64,000 bases of DNA from Gordonia sp. PP30 (GTDB lineage: Bacteria; Actinomycetota; Actinomycetes; Mycobacteriales; Mycobacteriaceae): positions 1,116,001-1,180,000 of the forward strand of contig NZ_CP095864.1 in the NCBI RefSeq assembly GCF_023100845.1, written 5' to 3'. A program made the translations under genes and the position numbers. Shown here one piece after another: positions 31,840 through 39,600 of this stretch; positions within the stretch are counted from its first letter, which is position 1; each line of letters opens with the position of its first letter. The notes below the pieces were generated by a model. It did no database searches. It was not told the DNA's origin and saw only the letters and a program-made list of their open reading frames with translations.

Positions 31840-32823
31840 TCAGCGGTCGCTCCCCGCGACGTGTGGCATCAGGGCGTCGTCGGGGATCACGCCGAGCCGT
31901 CCGGCCTGGTAGTCCTCGAGGGCCTCGATCAGCTGCTGCCGCGTGTTCATGACGAACGGGCCGTAGGAGACGACGGGCTCGCGGATCGGCAGGCCACCGA
32001 GAAGCAGCACCTCCATCGCCGGGCGATGCGAGTCCTGCCCGTGGGCGTCGGCGGCGACGGTGATCCGGTCGCCCGTGCCGAGCACGGCGAGCTGGCCGCC
32101 GGTGATCGGGCGCCGCTCGGGACCGACGGTGCCGTTGCCGGACAGCACGTAGACCAGCGCGTTGAAGTCGCGGCGCCACGGCACCGAGAGCTGAGCGCCC
32201 GGTGCGATGGTCGCATGCGCGAAGGTGATCGGGGTGTGGGTGGCGCCCGGCCCGGTGTGGCCGTCGACCTCACCGGCGACGACGCGCAGCAGCGCCCCGC
32301 CGTCGGACGACGACACCAGTGCGGTCGCGCTGCCTTCCAGATTCTGGTAGCGCGGTGCGGCGAACTTGTCCTTGGCCGGCAGGTTGACCCACAGCTGGAT
32401 GCCGTGGAAGGTGCCGCCGGACTCGACGAGTTCGGCCGGTGGGGTCTCGATGTGCAGGATTCCGGAGCCGGCCGTCATCCACTGGGTGGCGCCGTCGGTG
32501 ATCAGACCGCCGCCGCCGGCGGAGTCCTGGTGCTGGAAGAGGCCGTCGATCATGTAGGTGACGGTCTCGAAACCGCGGTGCGGGTGCCACGAGGTGCCCT
32601 TCGGTTCGCCCGGCTCGTACTCCACCTCGCCCATCTGATCCATGTGGACGAAGGGGTCGAGCGCGGCCGAGGAGACGCCGGCGAAGGCGCGGACCACCGG
32701 GAAGCCCTCACCTTCGTAGGCGCGGGGACCGGTGGTGACCGAGACGACGGTGCGTTCGGTTTCGGCCGGAGCGGCGTCGGCCAGGCGGGGCAGGGTCAGG
32801 GTGTCGACGGTGATGGCGGGCAT
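31840..32823 (-). CDS. Pirin-family protein
   Basis: A 327-residue bicupin of the classic pirin group, larger than the neighbour. PFVHMDQMGEVEY and SWHPHRGFETVTYMIDG carry the iron-binding His and Glu of the N-terminal cupin; WMTAGSGILHIE is the matching later strand. ATG 32823 has GGAGGA four bases upstream; the TTG 12 bases earlier is inside that site. It is the first gene of the operon pirin, MarR, pirin. Such operons respond to electrophiles or oxidants in other actinobacteria, though I cannot confirm this here. Confidence 0.9.
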   Translation of the reverse strand: MPAITVDTLTLPRLADAAPAETERTVVSVTTGPRAYEGEGFPVVRAFAGVSSAALDPFVHMDQMGEVEYEPGEPKGTSWHPHRGFETVTYMIDGLFQHQDSAGGGGLITDGATQWMTAGSGILHIETPPAELVESGGTFHGIQLWVNLPAKDKFAAPRYQNLEGSATALVSSSDGGALLRVVAGEVDGHTGPGATHTPITFAHATIAPGAQLSVPWRRDFNALVYVLSGNGTVGPERRPITGGQLAVLGTGDRITVAADAHGQDSHRPAMEVLLLGGLPIREPVVSYGPFVMNTRQQLIEALEDYQAGRLGVIPDDALMPHVAGSDR

Positions 32824-32838
32824 GGTGTCCTCCAAAGT

Positions 32839-32854
32839 AGTTCAGATTTGAAGT
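32839..32854. promoter_or_regulatory. Candidate MarR operator before the pirin operon
   Basis: AGTTCA-GATT-TGAAGT, an inverted repeat with five of six arm pairs, sits 16 bases upstream of the pirin start in AT-richer sequence. MarR sites of TTCA-N4-TGAA form are common, and the operon encodes its own MarR. Confidence 0.5.
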
Positions 32855-32951
32855 ATTACACACGACTCAACTGTGTCACGGGTCGGTCTATTCCCGGCGG
32901 TTCCCGGCCCAATCGCTCCCAACTGAAGTGACAACCGTCATAATCAGAAGC

Positions 32952-33404
32952 ATGGCGAACCCCCTGAACGACCGGCCCGGCCGCGAACGACAGCGCTTGC
33001 GCAAGCTCGCGCAGGCCGCGATGAACGCGGACCAGACGGTCGACCAGGTCGAAGGCATCCTCGGCGACATGGGACCGGTGCTGGAAGGACTCTCCACGAC
33101 GGTCGCTTCCCTCGACGGGTCGATCGACAGCCTGGACGTCACGCTGGAACGGCTCAACACCTCGCTCGACAACGTCGACAGCACCGTCAACCGGATGGCG
33201 GGAGTCGTGACCCGGCTGGAACGGATCGTCACGCAGGTGGAGGGCCTCGTCGCGATCGCCGAGACGGCCCTGCGGCCCATCAGCGCCGTCGAGTCCGCGG
33301 CGCACGGCGTGGCCGGGCTGCTGGGTTTCGGCGGTAAGACGTCGCGGCCGCCGCGCCCCGCCTTGCCCGTCCGTGACCAGTCGACGCCGGGGGTGGGCAC
33401 GTGA
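32952..33404 (+). CDS. Coiled-coil protein of unknown function
   Basis: A 150-residue protein with a long run of heptad-like residues from about 28 to 110 (DQTVDQVEGILGDMGPVLEGL, then TLERLNTSLDNVDSTVNRM). It is predicted as an extended helix, with no membrane segment or signal peptide. The last 25 residues are Pro/Arg-rich and disordered. ATG 32952 is chosen; an in-frame start 24 bases upstream lacks a binding site. It overlaps the lipase gene by GTGA, so it may be a partner or scaffold for that enzyme, but no family name can be given. Confidence 0.75.
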   Translation: MANPLNDRPGRERQRLRKLAQAAMNADQTVDQVEGILGDMGPVLEGLSTTVASLDGSIDSLDVTLERLNTSLDNVDSTVNRMAGVVTRLERIVTQVEGLVAIAETALRPISAVESAAHGVAGLLGFGGKTSRPPRPALPVRDQSTPGVGT

Positions 33405-34246
33405 GGTCGGAGGAACGCTCGCTGACCGGTTCGCGCGGCCGGACCATCGTGTACGACGTCCATCGCCCCGACGGTGACCCGGTGGGTGTCATCGCCCTGG
33501 TGCACGGACTCGGTGAACACGCCGGCCGGTACGGGCACGTGGTGTCCCGGCTGACCGGCGCCGGTTACCTGGTGGTCGCGCCCGATCACGCCGGACACGG
33601 CCGGTCGTCCGGCACCCTCGCCGAGGTGCGGGACTTCGGCGATTTCGGCGACGACCTGCACCGGGTGATCGCCGCGGTGTGGACCGGCGACCTTCCGCTG
33701 TACGTCCTCGGACACAGCATGGGCGGCGCGATCGCGCTGCGCTACGCGCTCGACCACCCCGACGACCTCACCGGTCTGGTGCTCTCCGGGCCCGCCGTGA
33801 TGCCGGGCGACGACCTCTCGCCGCTGATGATCAAGGCGGCGCCGGTGCTCGGGAAGCTGGTGCCGCGGCTGCCCGCGGCGGCGCTGTCGGCGTCGGCGGT
33901 GAGCCGCGACCCGGCCGTGGTGGCGGCCTACGAGAACGACCCGCTGGTCTGGCACGGGAAGATCCCGGCCGGGCTCGGCGGCGCACTGATCGGCGCGATG
34001 GGGGAGTTCCCCGCACGGCTGCCGACGCTGCGGGTGCCGACCCTGGCGCTGCACGGCGGCCGCGACGTCCTCGCCAACCCCGACGGCACCCGGATGATCG
34101 GCGAGCTCGGCGGTGGCGGCGACGTGACCGTGAAGATCTATCCCGAGCTGTACCACGAGATCTTCAACGAGCCCGAACAGGACGAGGTGCAGGGCGACGT
34201 GCTCGCGTGGCTGGGCGAGCACCCCGGATCCTCAGTAGCCCGTTGA
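33401..34246 (+). CDS. Monoacylglycerol lipase-like hydrolase
   Basis: A 281-residue alpha/beta hydrolase close to mycobacterial Rv0183. Motifs are VHGLGEHAGRY (oxyanion His-Gly), nucleophile Ser106 in GHSMGG, Asp in LHGGRDVL, His in YPELYHEIFNE. PDHAGHGRSSG is the usual strand before the elbow. It would release fatty acids from monoacylglycerols; the location may be cytosolic or membrane-associated as no signal peptide is seen. It starts with GTG overlapping the coiled-coil gene. The last five codons (SVAR and stop) are encoded by the first unit of a 32-bp tandem repeat, so the original C-terminus may have been replaced. Confidence 0.9.
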   Translation: MRSEERSLTGSRGRTIVYDVHRPDGDPVGVIALVHGLGEHAGRYGHVVSRLTGAGYLVVAPDHAGHGRSSGTLAEVRDFGDFGDDLHRVIAAVWTGDLPLYVLGHSMGGAIALRYALDHPDDLTGLVLSGPAVMPGDDLSPLMIKAAPVLGKLVPRLPAAALSASAVSRDPAVVAAYENDPLVWHGKIPAGLGGALIGAMGEFPARLPTLRVPTLALHGGRDVLANPDGTRMIGELGGGGDVTVKIYPELYHEIFNEPEQDEVQGDVLAWLGEHPGSSVAR

Positions 34247-34391
34247 GCTGGCCGGGCCCCACGTCAGTAGCTCGTTGAGCTGGCCGGGCACCACGTCAGC
34301 AGCTCGTTGAGCTGGCCGGGCACCACGTCAGTAGCTCGTTGAGCCGGTCGGGCACCACGTCAGTAGCTCGTTGAGCCGGTCGGGCCCCTCA
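34232..34391 (+). repeat. Five tandem copies of a 32-bp repeat
   Basis: Units begin at 34232, 34264, 34296, 34328 and 34360, each reading TCAGTAGCTCGTTGAGC(T/C)GG followed by (C/T)CGGGC and a short linker. Copy 1 includes the end of the lipase gene. The array continues to 34506 as degenerate pieces (TTTCGACAC, GGCTCGACGG, GGCTCAACGGGC) of the same TCGA/TTGAGC family. There are no spacers, so it is not CRISPR. The rest of this 260-bp gap holds nothing else I can name. Confidence 0.9.
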
Positions 34392-34506
34392 GGGCCCGGC
34401 CGTGTCGAAGCGGCCTTCAGTCGGGGCTGCGTTTCGACACGTCTCGCCTATCGGCTCGACGGCTCAACGGGCTGGGGGCGGCTCGACGGGCTATGGGGCT
34501 CGCCGC

Positions 34507-36303
34507 CTAGAACCAGGCGGGATCGGTGTCGAGCGTCGTGCGGTCGTTCGACGACACCAGGTCGAGCTGAGCCCGGGTCTTGGGCAGTTCATAGGCGAAG
34601 AAGTACCGGGCCGCGGCGCGCTTGCCGTCGTAGAAGTCGCCGGTCTTGTCGCCCGCGGCCAGCAGCTGCTCCAGCCACATCCAGGCGACGACGATGTGCC
34701 CGGCCGCTTCCAGATACGCGGTGGCGTTCGCCAGGGCCAGCGCCGGATCGCCGGAGGACCAGGCGGCGGCGGTCGCCGCGCCGAGCCGGCCGACGGCGTC
34801 GTTCAGCGCGTCCGCGTACCGTGCGGCGTCGCCTCCGGCGTCGCGCGCGGTGGCGACGGTGGCGCCGACGGCCTCGGCGAACACGGTGAATCCGGCGCCG
34901 CCGTCGATCACCATCTTCCGGCCGAGCAGATCCAGGCCGTGGATGCCGTGGGCGCCCTCGTGGATCGGATTGAGCCGGTTGTCCCGGTAGAGCTGCTCGA
35001 CGTCGAACTCCTTGGTGTAGCCGTAGCCGCCGTGGACCTGGATCGCGAGGCTGTTGGCCTCCAGGCACCACTGGCTGGGCCAGCTCTTCACGATCGGCGT
35101 GAGCACCTCAAGCAGGGTGTGTGCGGCGACCCGGTCCGCCTCCACAGGTGCGGTCATCTCCTCGTCGACCAGCCGCGAGGCGTACAGCCCCAGCGCGAGG
35201 GCGCCCTCGGCATAGGCCTTCTGCGCCAGCAGCATCCGCTTGACGTCGGCGTGCTCGATGATCGGCACCGGCGGCACGTCGGCGCTCTTGGCGTCGACCG
35301 GACGGCCCTGGACGCGGGTCTTGGCGTACTCGACCGACTGCAGATAGCCGGCGTAGCCGAGTGCGGTCGCCAGGAAACCGACGCCGATCCGTGCCTCGTT
35401 CATCATGTTGAACATGTAGCGCAGGCCGTTGTGCTCCTCGCCGACCAGATAGCCGACGGCGCCGGGGCTTCGACGGGGCTCAGCCGGCGACTGGGCGAAG
35501 GTGCCGTCGCCGAAGTTCAGCAGGGTGTTGGTGGTGCCGCGGTTGCCCATCTTGTGGTTGAGACCGACCAGGGCGACGTCGTTCCTGGTCCCGTCCGGCA
35601 GGACCTTCGGGACGATGAACAGCGAGATGCCCTTCACCCCGGGGCCGCCGCCGGGCGCCTTCGCGAGCACCAGGTGGACGATGTTCTCGGTGATCTCGTG
35701 GTCACCGGCCGAGATCCACATCTTGGTGCCAGTGATGCGGTAGGTGCCGTCGCCGGCGGGTACGGCGCGCGTGGTGATGTCGGCCAGCGACGACCCCGCC
35801 TGCGGCTCGGACAGGCACATGGTTCCGGAGAAACGGCCCTCGAGCATCGGGCGCACCCAGGTGTCGATCTGTTCGTCGGTGCCGTACTTGGCGAGCAGGT
35901 TCGCATTGCCCACGGTGAGGAACGCGTACGACGAGGTCGCGGCGTTCGCGGCCTGGAAGTTGACCATCGACGCGCGAGAGATGGTGTGCGGCAACTGCAT
36001 TCCGCCCAGCTTCTCGTCGAACGAGCCGGCGTTGAGACCTGCGGCGGAGAACGCGCGCACCGCCTCGGTCACCTCGTCGAGCAGCACGACCTTGCCGTCG
36101 GGGCCGATAGACGGCTCGTTCTGGTCCGACTTCTTGTTGTGCGGCGCGAAGAGTTTGGCCGCCATGTCGTGGCTGAGGTCGAGGACGTCGTCGAAGGTCT
36201 CCCGGGAGTGCTCGGCGAACCGTTCCCGCTCGGTGAGCTCGGTGACGTTCAGCCATTCGTAGAGGAGGAAGTCGAGGTCGTTGCGAGACATGAAATCGGC
36301 CAT
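34507..36303 (-). CDS. Acyl-CoA dehydrogenase, FadE5-like, with repeat-derived insert
   Basis: A 598-residue flavoprotein of the large (two-domain plus C-terminal extension) acyl-CoA dehydrogenase class, which catalyses alpha-beta oxidation of acyl-CoA with FAD. Visible are MCLSEPQAGSSLADI (FAD/substrate strand), TKMWISAGDHE, GNRGTTNTLLNF, MFNMMNEARIGVG and QVHGGYGYTKEFDVEQLYRDNR with IHEGAHGIHGLDLLGRK. Between FGDGTFAQ and GAVGYLVGEE lies SPAEPRRSP, encoded by GCTTCGACGGGGCTCAGCCGG on the opposite strand, a dispersed repeat; it keeps frame. The start at ATG 36303 is supported by length of relatives. It is a single gene, 32 bp from the SDR gene. Confidence 0.9.
   Translation of the reverse strand: MADFMSRNDLDFLLYEWLNVTELTERERFAEHSRETFDDVLDLSHDMAAKLFAPHNKKSDQNEPSIGPDGKVVLLDEVTEAVRAFSAAGLNAGSFDEKLGGMQLPHTISRASMVNFQAANAATSSYAFLTVGNANLLAKYGTDEQIDTWVRPMLEGRFSGTMCLSEPQAGSSLADITTRAVPAGDGTYRITGTKMWISAGDHEITENIVHLVLAKAPGGGPGVKGISLFIVPKVLPDGTRNDVALVGLNHKMGNRGTTNTLLNFGDGTFAQSPAEPRRSPGAVGYLVGEEHNGLRYMFNMMNEARIGVGFLATALGYAGYLQSVEYAKTRVQGRPVDAKSADVPPVPIIEHADVKRMLLAQKAYAEGALALGLYASRLVDEEMTAPVEADRVAAHTLLEVLTPIVKSWPSQWCLEANSLAIQVHGGYGYTKEFDVEQLYRDNRLNPIHEGAHGIHGLDLLGRKMVIDGGAGFTVFAEAVGATVATARDAGGDAARYADALNDAVGRLGAATAAAWSSGDPALALANATAYLEAAGHIVVAWMWLEQLLAAGDKTGDFYDGKRAAARYFFAYELPKTRAQLDLVSSNDRTTLDTDPAWF
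35464..35490. repeat. Dispersed repeat fragment inside acyl-CoA dehydrogenase gene
   Basis: The plus strand holds GGGCTTCGACGGGGCTCAGC followed by CGGCGA. The same sequence with two changes occurs at the recQ start (22176-22200, GGTTTCGACGGGGCTCAACC then GGCGG). In this gene it encodes about nine extra residues in a loop. Confidence 0.75.
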
Positions 36304-36335
36304 GCCTACCAGTCTGACAGATCGCTCGCTCGGTT

Positions 36336-37193
36336 TCAGATTCCGGCTCGGCGGATCAGCTCACCGGCCAGACGCGGGGAGACGTCGGCGATCGCGCGAA
36401 GGACGACGGTGTAGCGCGGATAGGTGGCGGGCCGGCCGGTGGCCGCCGCGCGCACGATCCAGCGGGCCGCGTCGTCGACGTCGAGGGCGGGCGCCTCGTC
36501 GTACTCGGCGGTCGGCGCGATCATCGGGGTCCGCACCAGCGGGAACCCGACGTTGCTCACGCTGACGCCGGTGCCGCGGCACTCGTCGTCCAGGCTGCGC
36601 CCGAACGCGGCGAGGGCGGCCTTCGAGGCGTGATAGGCGCTGAATCGCGGCATCGAGCCGGCGCCGACGCCCCAGGTGACCACGTTGACGATCCGGCCGC
36701 GGCGCTGCTGCAGCATGGCGGGCAGGAGCGCGGTGGTCAGCCGCACCGCGCCGAAGTAGTTGACGGCCATGGTGCGCTCGAAGTCGTGGAATCGGTCGAC
36801 GCTGTCGACGACGGAGCGGCGGATCGAGCGTCCGGCGTTGTTGACCAGGACGTCCGGGGTGCCGAACCGGGCCAGGATGGTCTCGGCGAGGGCCTCGGCC
36901 GAGGCGACCTCGGACAGATCCGCGGTGACCGGATGGGCGATTCCGCCGTCGGCGGCGATCGAGTCGCAGACGGCGGCCAGCGCGTCGAGGTTCCGCGCGA
37001 CGGCGACCACCTCCGCACCGGACCGCGCGAACTGGCGGGCCGCGGCTTCCCCGATTCCCGACGATGCGCCGGTGATCACCACCAGGTCGCCCGCGGCATC
37101 GGTGTGCTGGAACCCGAGAAGGCGGGGGAGGTCGGTGAGGGTGCGGGCCGGCTGCAGCGCCGTAGTGATCACGGCGCGCACGCCGGGGATCAC
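36336..37193 (-). CDS. Short-chain dehydrogenase/reductase
   Basis: A 285-residue SDR with a short N-terminal extension. The cofactor motif is TGASSGIG, NNAG marks the beta-4 strand, catalytic Tyr and Lys are in YHASK, and the Ser lies in VVTWGVGAGS upstream of it. GTG 37193 overlaps the stop of the small Lys-rich gene (GTGA), so the two are coupled. Relatives oxidise or reduce steroid, fatty or cyclic alcohols; no substrate can be read. NADP(H) is likelier than NAD(H) given the Arg after the second beta strand (VAVARN). Confidence 0.87.
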   Translation of the reverse strand: MIPGVRAVITTALQPARTLTDLPRLLGFQHTDAAGDLVVITGASSGIGEAAARQFARSGAEVVAVARNLDALAAVCDSIAADGGIAHPVTADLSEVASAEALAETILARFGTPDVLVNNAGRSIRRSVVDSVDRFHDFERTMAVNYFGAVRLTTALLPAMLQQRRGRIVNVVTWGVGAGSMPRFSAYHASKAALAAFGRSLDDECRGTGVSVSNVGFPLVRTPMIAPTAEYDEAPALDVDDAARWIVRAAATGRPATYPRYTVVLRAIADVSPRLAGELIRRAGI

Positions 37194-37351
37194 TTGTACT
37201 TCTTGATGATCTTGAAGGCCTCGTCGGCGTCGACGTTCTTGGCCACGAGCTTGCCGTTCTTCACCTTGCGGATGGTATAGAGCTTGGACCGTTTGGCGTC
37301 GGCGACGTGCAACCCGACGCCCTTCGCCTTTTTGTTGAGATCTTCCAGCAC
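37190..37351 (-). CDS. Small Lys-rich protein coupled to SDR gene
   Basis: A 53-residue basic protein, probably starting at GTG 37351 (VLEDLNKKAKGVGLHVADAK), with a compact alpha/beta pattern ending NVDADEAFKIIKKYK. I do not recognise a family. TACCAT six bases before the GTG could be a leaderless -10. A perfect palindrome CCTTG-TGAC-CAAGG lies further upstream at 37401-37414. Because it sits first in a two-gene operon with the SDR, it may be a partner or a leader peptide; codon use is normal for coding sequence. Confidence 0.65.
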   Translation of the reverse strand: MLEDLNKKAKGVGLHVADAKRSKLYTIRKVKNGKLVAKNVDADEAFKIIKKYK

Positions 37352-37456
37352 GTGTGGATGGTAACCCCTCAAGGTGAACAACCGAGACGGGATCGGAACA
37401 CCTTGTGACCAAGGTCTGTCATGGCAGGTCAACGAGTGTTTCAGCGACCACGGTGA

Positions 37457-38992
37457 TCAGCAGACCTCCACACCGGTGACACCCGAGTTCTCCAGGCGGC
37501 GCCCGTAGGAGCCGGGGTACCGATACTTCTTCGAGCAGCCGTCGTAGTAGACGGCGTAGATCACGTTGCCGTGCTCGTCGCGTGGGCGCAGCGATGAGCA
37601 CGACTGATCCGCGCGCAGGTACTGGGAGCCCTCGTACTTGTCCAAAGCGGCCTGCACTTCGGCGACAGGAGCGTCGCCCAGGGGGCTCTGCACGATGGTG
37701 ATGATGCGGCCGTCGCACGGCGGTGTGGAGATCGGGGTGGACAGGCCGAGGTCACCGACGCCGCGGGCGGTGGTCGTGCCCGGCGGTGCCTGCGGGATCG
37801 GGGTCTGTGTCCGGGTGACGGTGCCGGCGGGGGCTTCGCCCGCCGAGGGGGAGGTCGCGGGCGACGTCTCGGTGACGGTCACATCGCCGGCCGCGGTCGT
37901 GGTCTGGTGGCTGTCGTCTCCGCGCGGCCACAGCCAGATGCCGACGACGGCGAGTGCCAGCACGGCGACCACCGCGGCGATGGTCAGGAGCGCGGTGTTC
38001 GGGGCGTCCCGGCGCGAAGCGGGCGGGTACCCGGCGGCGCCGACCGGGTGCGGGTACGTCGGGGTGGTGAACCCGGCCGATCCGGTCACGGGGCGGGTCC
38101 CGGCCGGCGTCGGCCCGGTCGGTGCCTCGGCGGTGAACGGCGCTGCCGGCGGCGGCGCGGGCAGCGCCGGGGGCGAGCCGGCGAGGACCCGCCGTGCGTC
38201 GGCCGCGAACTCCCCGGTGGTGGGGTACCGCTGCGCCGGGTCCTTCGCGGTCCCACGTGCGATGACGGCGTCGAACGCGGTCCCGGTCGACGGCAGTGGC
38301 CGGTGCAGGTGCCCGGCGATGATCTGCTCCATGCTGGTGGCGCCGAACGGCTTGGCGCCGGTGAGACATTCGTAGAGCACGCAGGCGAGAGCGTAGGTGT
38401 CGCTGGCCGGGCCGACCGCCGTGCCGGGCGCACCGGCGCCGAATCGCTCCGGCGCCATGTAGTTGAACGACCCGATCGCCGCGCCGGTGGCGGTGAGTGA
38501 GGTCTGGCCCGCGGACTGGACCAGTCCGAAGTCGACGAGGTAGGCGAAGCCGCCCTTGTCAAGGAGGATGTTCTCCGGTTTGACGTCGCGGTGGGTGAGT
38601 CCGGCGTCGTGGGCCGAATCGAGCGCGCCGGCGATCTGCGAGACGATGTCGACGGCTCGCTCGGCCGGCAGCGATCCCTGTCGCAGGAGTGCCCGGAGGT
38701 CGTCTCCGCGGACGATCCGCATGTCCAGGTAGAGCTGGCCGTCGATCTCGCCGTAGTCGTGGATCGGGATGACGTGCGGGTCGTGCAGCTTGGCCGTCGT
38801 CTGGGACTCCCGGAGAAAGCGGGTGCGGAAGTCGTCGTCGCCGGACAGCTGCGGCGGCAACAGTTTCAGTGCGACCGTGCGGTCCTTGACCGTGTCGACG
38901 GCCTCGTAGACCTCGCCCATACCGCCCCGCCCGAGGAGCCGGACGAGGCGGTACGGGCCGAGCTGTGTTCCCCGGCGATCCCCCGTGTTCAT
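37457..38992 (-). CDS. PknF-like transmembrane Ser/Thr protein kinase (second)
   Basis: A 511-residue kinase. The N-terminal kinase domain (about 12-270) shows GRGGMGEVYEAVD, catalytic Lys43 (VALKLL), HRDVKPENILL, DFGLVQSAG and the activation segment ending MAPERF. A Pro-rich linker leads to one membrane span near 330-353 (ALLTIAAVVAVLALAVVGIWLW). The outer part (about 355-511) has a Thr/Ser stem and a Cys-containing domain (PPCDGR, QSCSSL, DGCSKKYRYP, VEVC at the end). The stem-plus-Cys plan parallels the kinase at 25754, with which it is about half identical in the kinase domain. No PASTA repeats. It is the last gene in its direction before the SDR operon. Confidence 0.92.
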   Translation of the reverse strand: MNTGDRRGTQLGPYRLVRLLGRGGMGEVYEAVDTVKDRTVALKLLPPQLSGDDDFRTRFLRESQTTAKLHDPHVIPIHDYGEIDGQLYLDMRIVRGDDLRALLRQGSLPAERAVDIVSQIAGALDSAHDAGLTHRDVKPENILLDKGGFAYLVDFGLVQSAGQTSLTATGAAIGSFNYMAPERFGAGAPGTAVGPASDTYALACVLYECLTGAKPFGATSMEQIIAGHLHRPLPSTGTAFDAVIARGTAKDPAQRYPTTGEFAADARRVLAGSPPALPAPPPAAPFTAEAPTGPTPAGTRPVTGSAGFTTPTYPHPVGAAGYPPASRRDAPNTALLTIAAVVAVLALAVVGIWLWPRGDDSHQTTTAAGDVTVTETSPATSPSAGEAPAGTVTRTQTPIPQAPPGTTTARGVGDLGLSTPISTPPCDGRIITIVQSPLGDAPVAEVQAALDKYEGSQYLRADQSCSSLRPRDEHGNVIYAVYYDGCSKKYRYPGSYGRRLENSGVTGVEVC

Positions 38993-39003
38993 AGGGGTTG
39001 AGG

Positions 39004-39600
39004 TTACCGGGTGACCAGCGGTAAGCCCTGTTCCAGGAGGTCGACGGCGGCCAGGAACTCGGCGAGGGTGGCCTCGTCGGGCTCGGCGGCCTGCTCGGCG
39101 ATCATCATCATCACCCCGGACAGCGCCGCGACGAAGACCCGCAGTTCGAGGGCATCGGCGGGGGTGCCGGTGTAGTCGGCGATGAACTCGACGGCTTCGA
39201 GCATCACCCGGTCGGCCTCCAGCTGATACGCCATGCGGAGTACCGGTTCGGTGCGCAGCAGATGCAGCCGCTGCGGATCACTGGCCCAGGGGTCGTCACG
39301 GGCCACCTCGAAGAGGTCGGTGAGCATCCGGCGGGCCAGGTCGAAGTGACTCAGACCGGGCGGCACCGCGTCGAGCATCCGCTGTCGGGCTTCGCCGAGG
39401 TCATCGGTGACCAGCACCTGCTCCTTGGAGTCGAAATACCGGAACAGCGTGGTGTGCGAGACCCCGGCGCGCTCGGCGATCTGCGCGACCGTGGTGGCCT
39501 GGTAACCCTGCTTGGAGATCAGCTCCAGGGCGGCGGCGCGGATCGCGGCCCGGGTGCGCGCCTTGTGCTCGGCGCGCGACCCGGGCCGGGGCTCGATCAC
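39004..39600 (-). CDS. TetR-family regulator of MMPL transporter 1
   Basis: A 198-residue TetR protein: HTH near residues 12-58 (RAAIRAAALELISKQGYQA, VAQIAERAGVSHTTLFRYFDSK), then a helical ligand domain. It starts with GTG 39600, overlapping the MMPL stop by four bases, so it is made from the transporter's transcript and can self-limit it. The palindrome at 41853-41873 seven bases before the transporter start is the likely operator. Confidence 0.92.
   Translation of the reverse strand: MIEPRPGSRAEHKARTRAAIRAAALELISKQGYQATTVAQIAERAGVSHTTLFRYFDSKEQVLVTDDLGEARQRMLDAVPPGLSHFDLARRMLTDLFEVARDDPWASDPQRLHLLRTEPVLRMAYQLEADRVMLEAVEFIADYTGTPADALELRVFVAALSGVMMMIAEQAAEPDEATLAEFLAAVDLLEQGLPLVTR

Noticed and set aside
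34232..34391. Possible CRISPR array
   Set aside because: The 32-bp units are directly adjacent with no unique spacers, and no cas genes are nearby.
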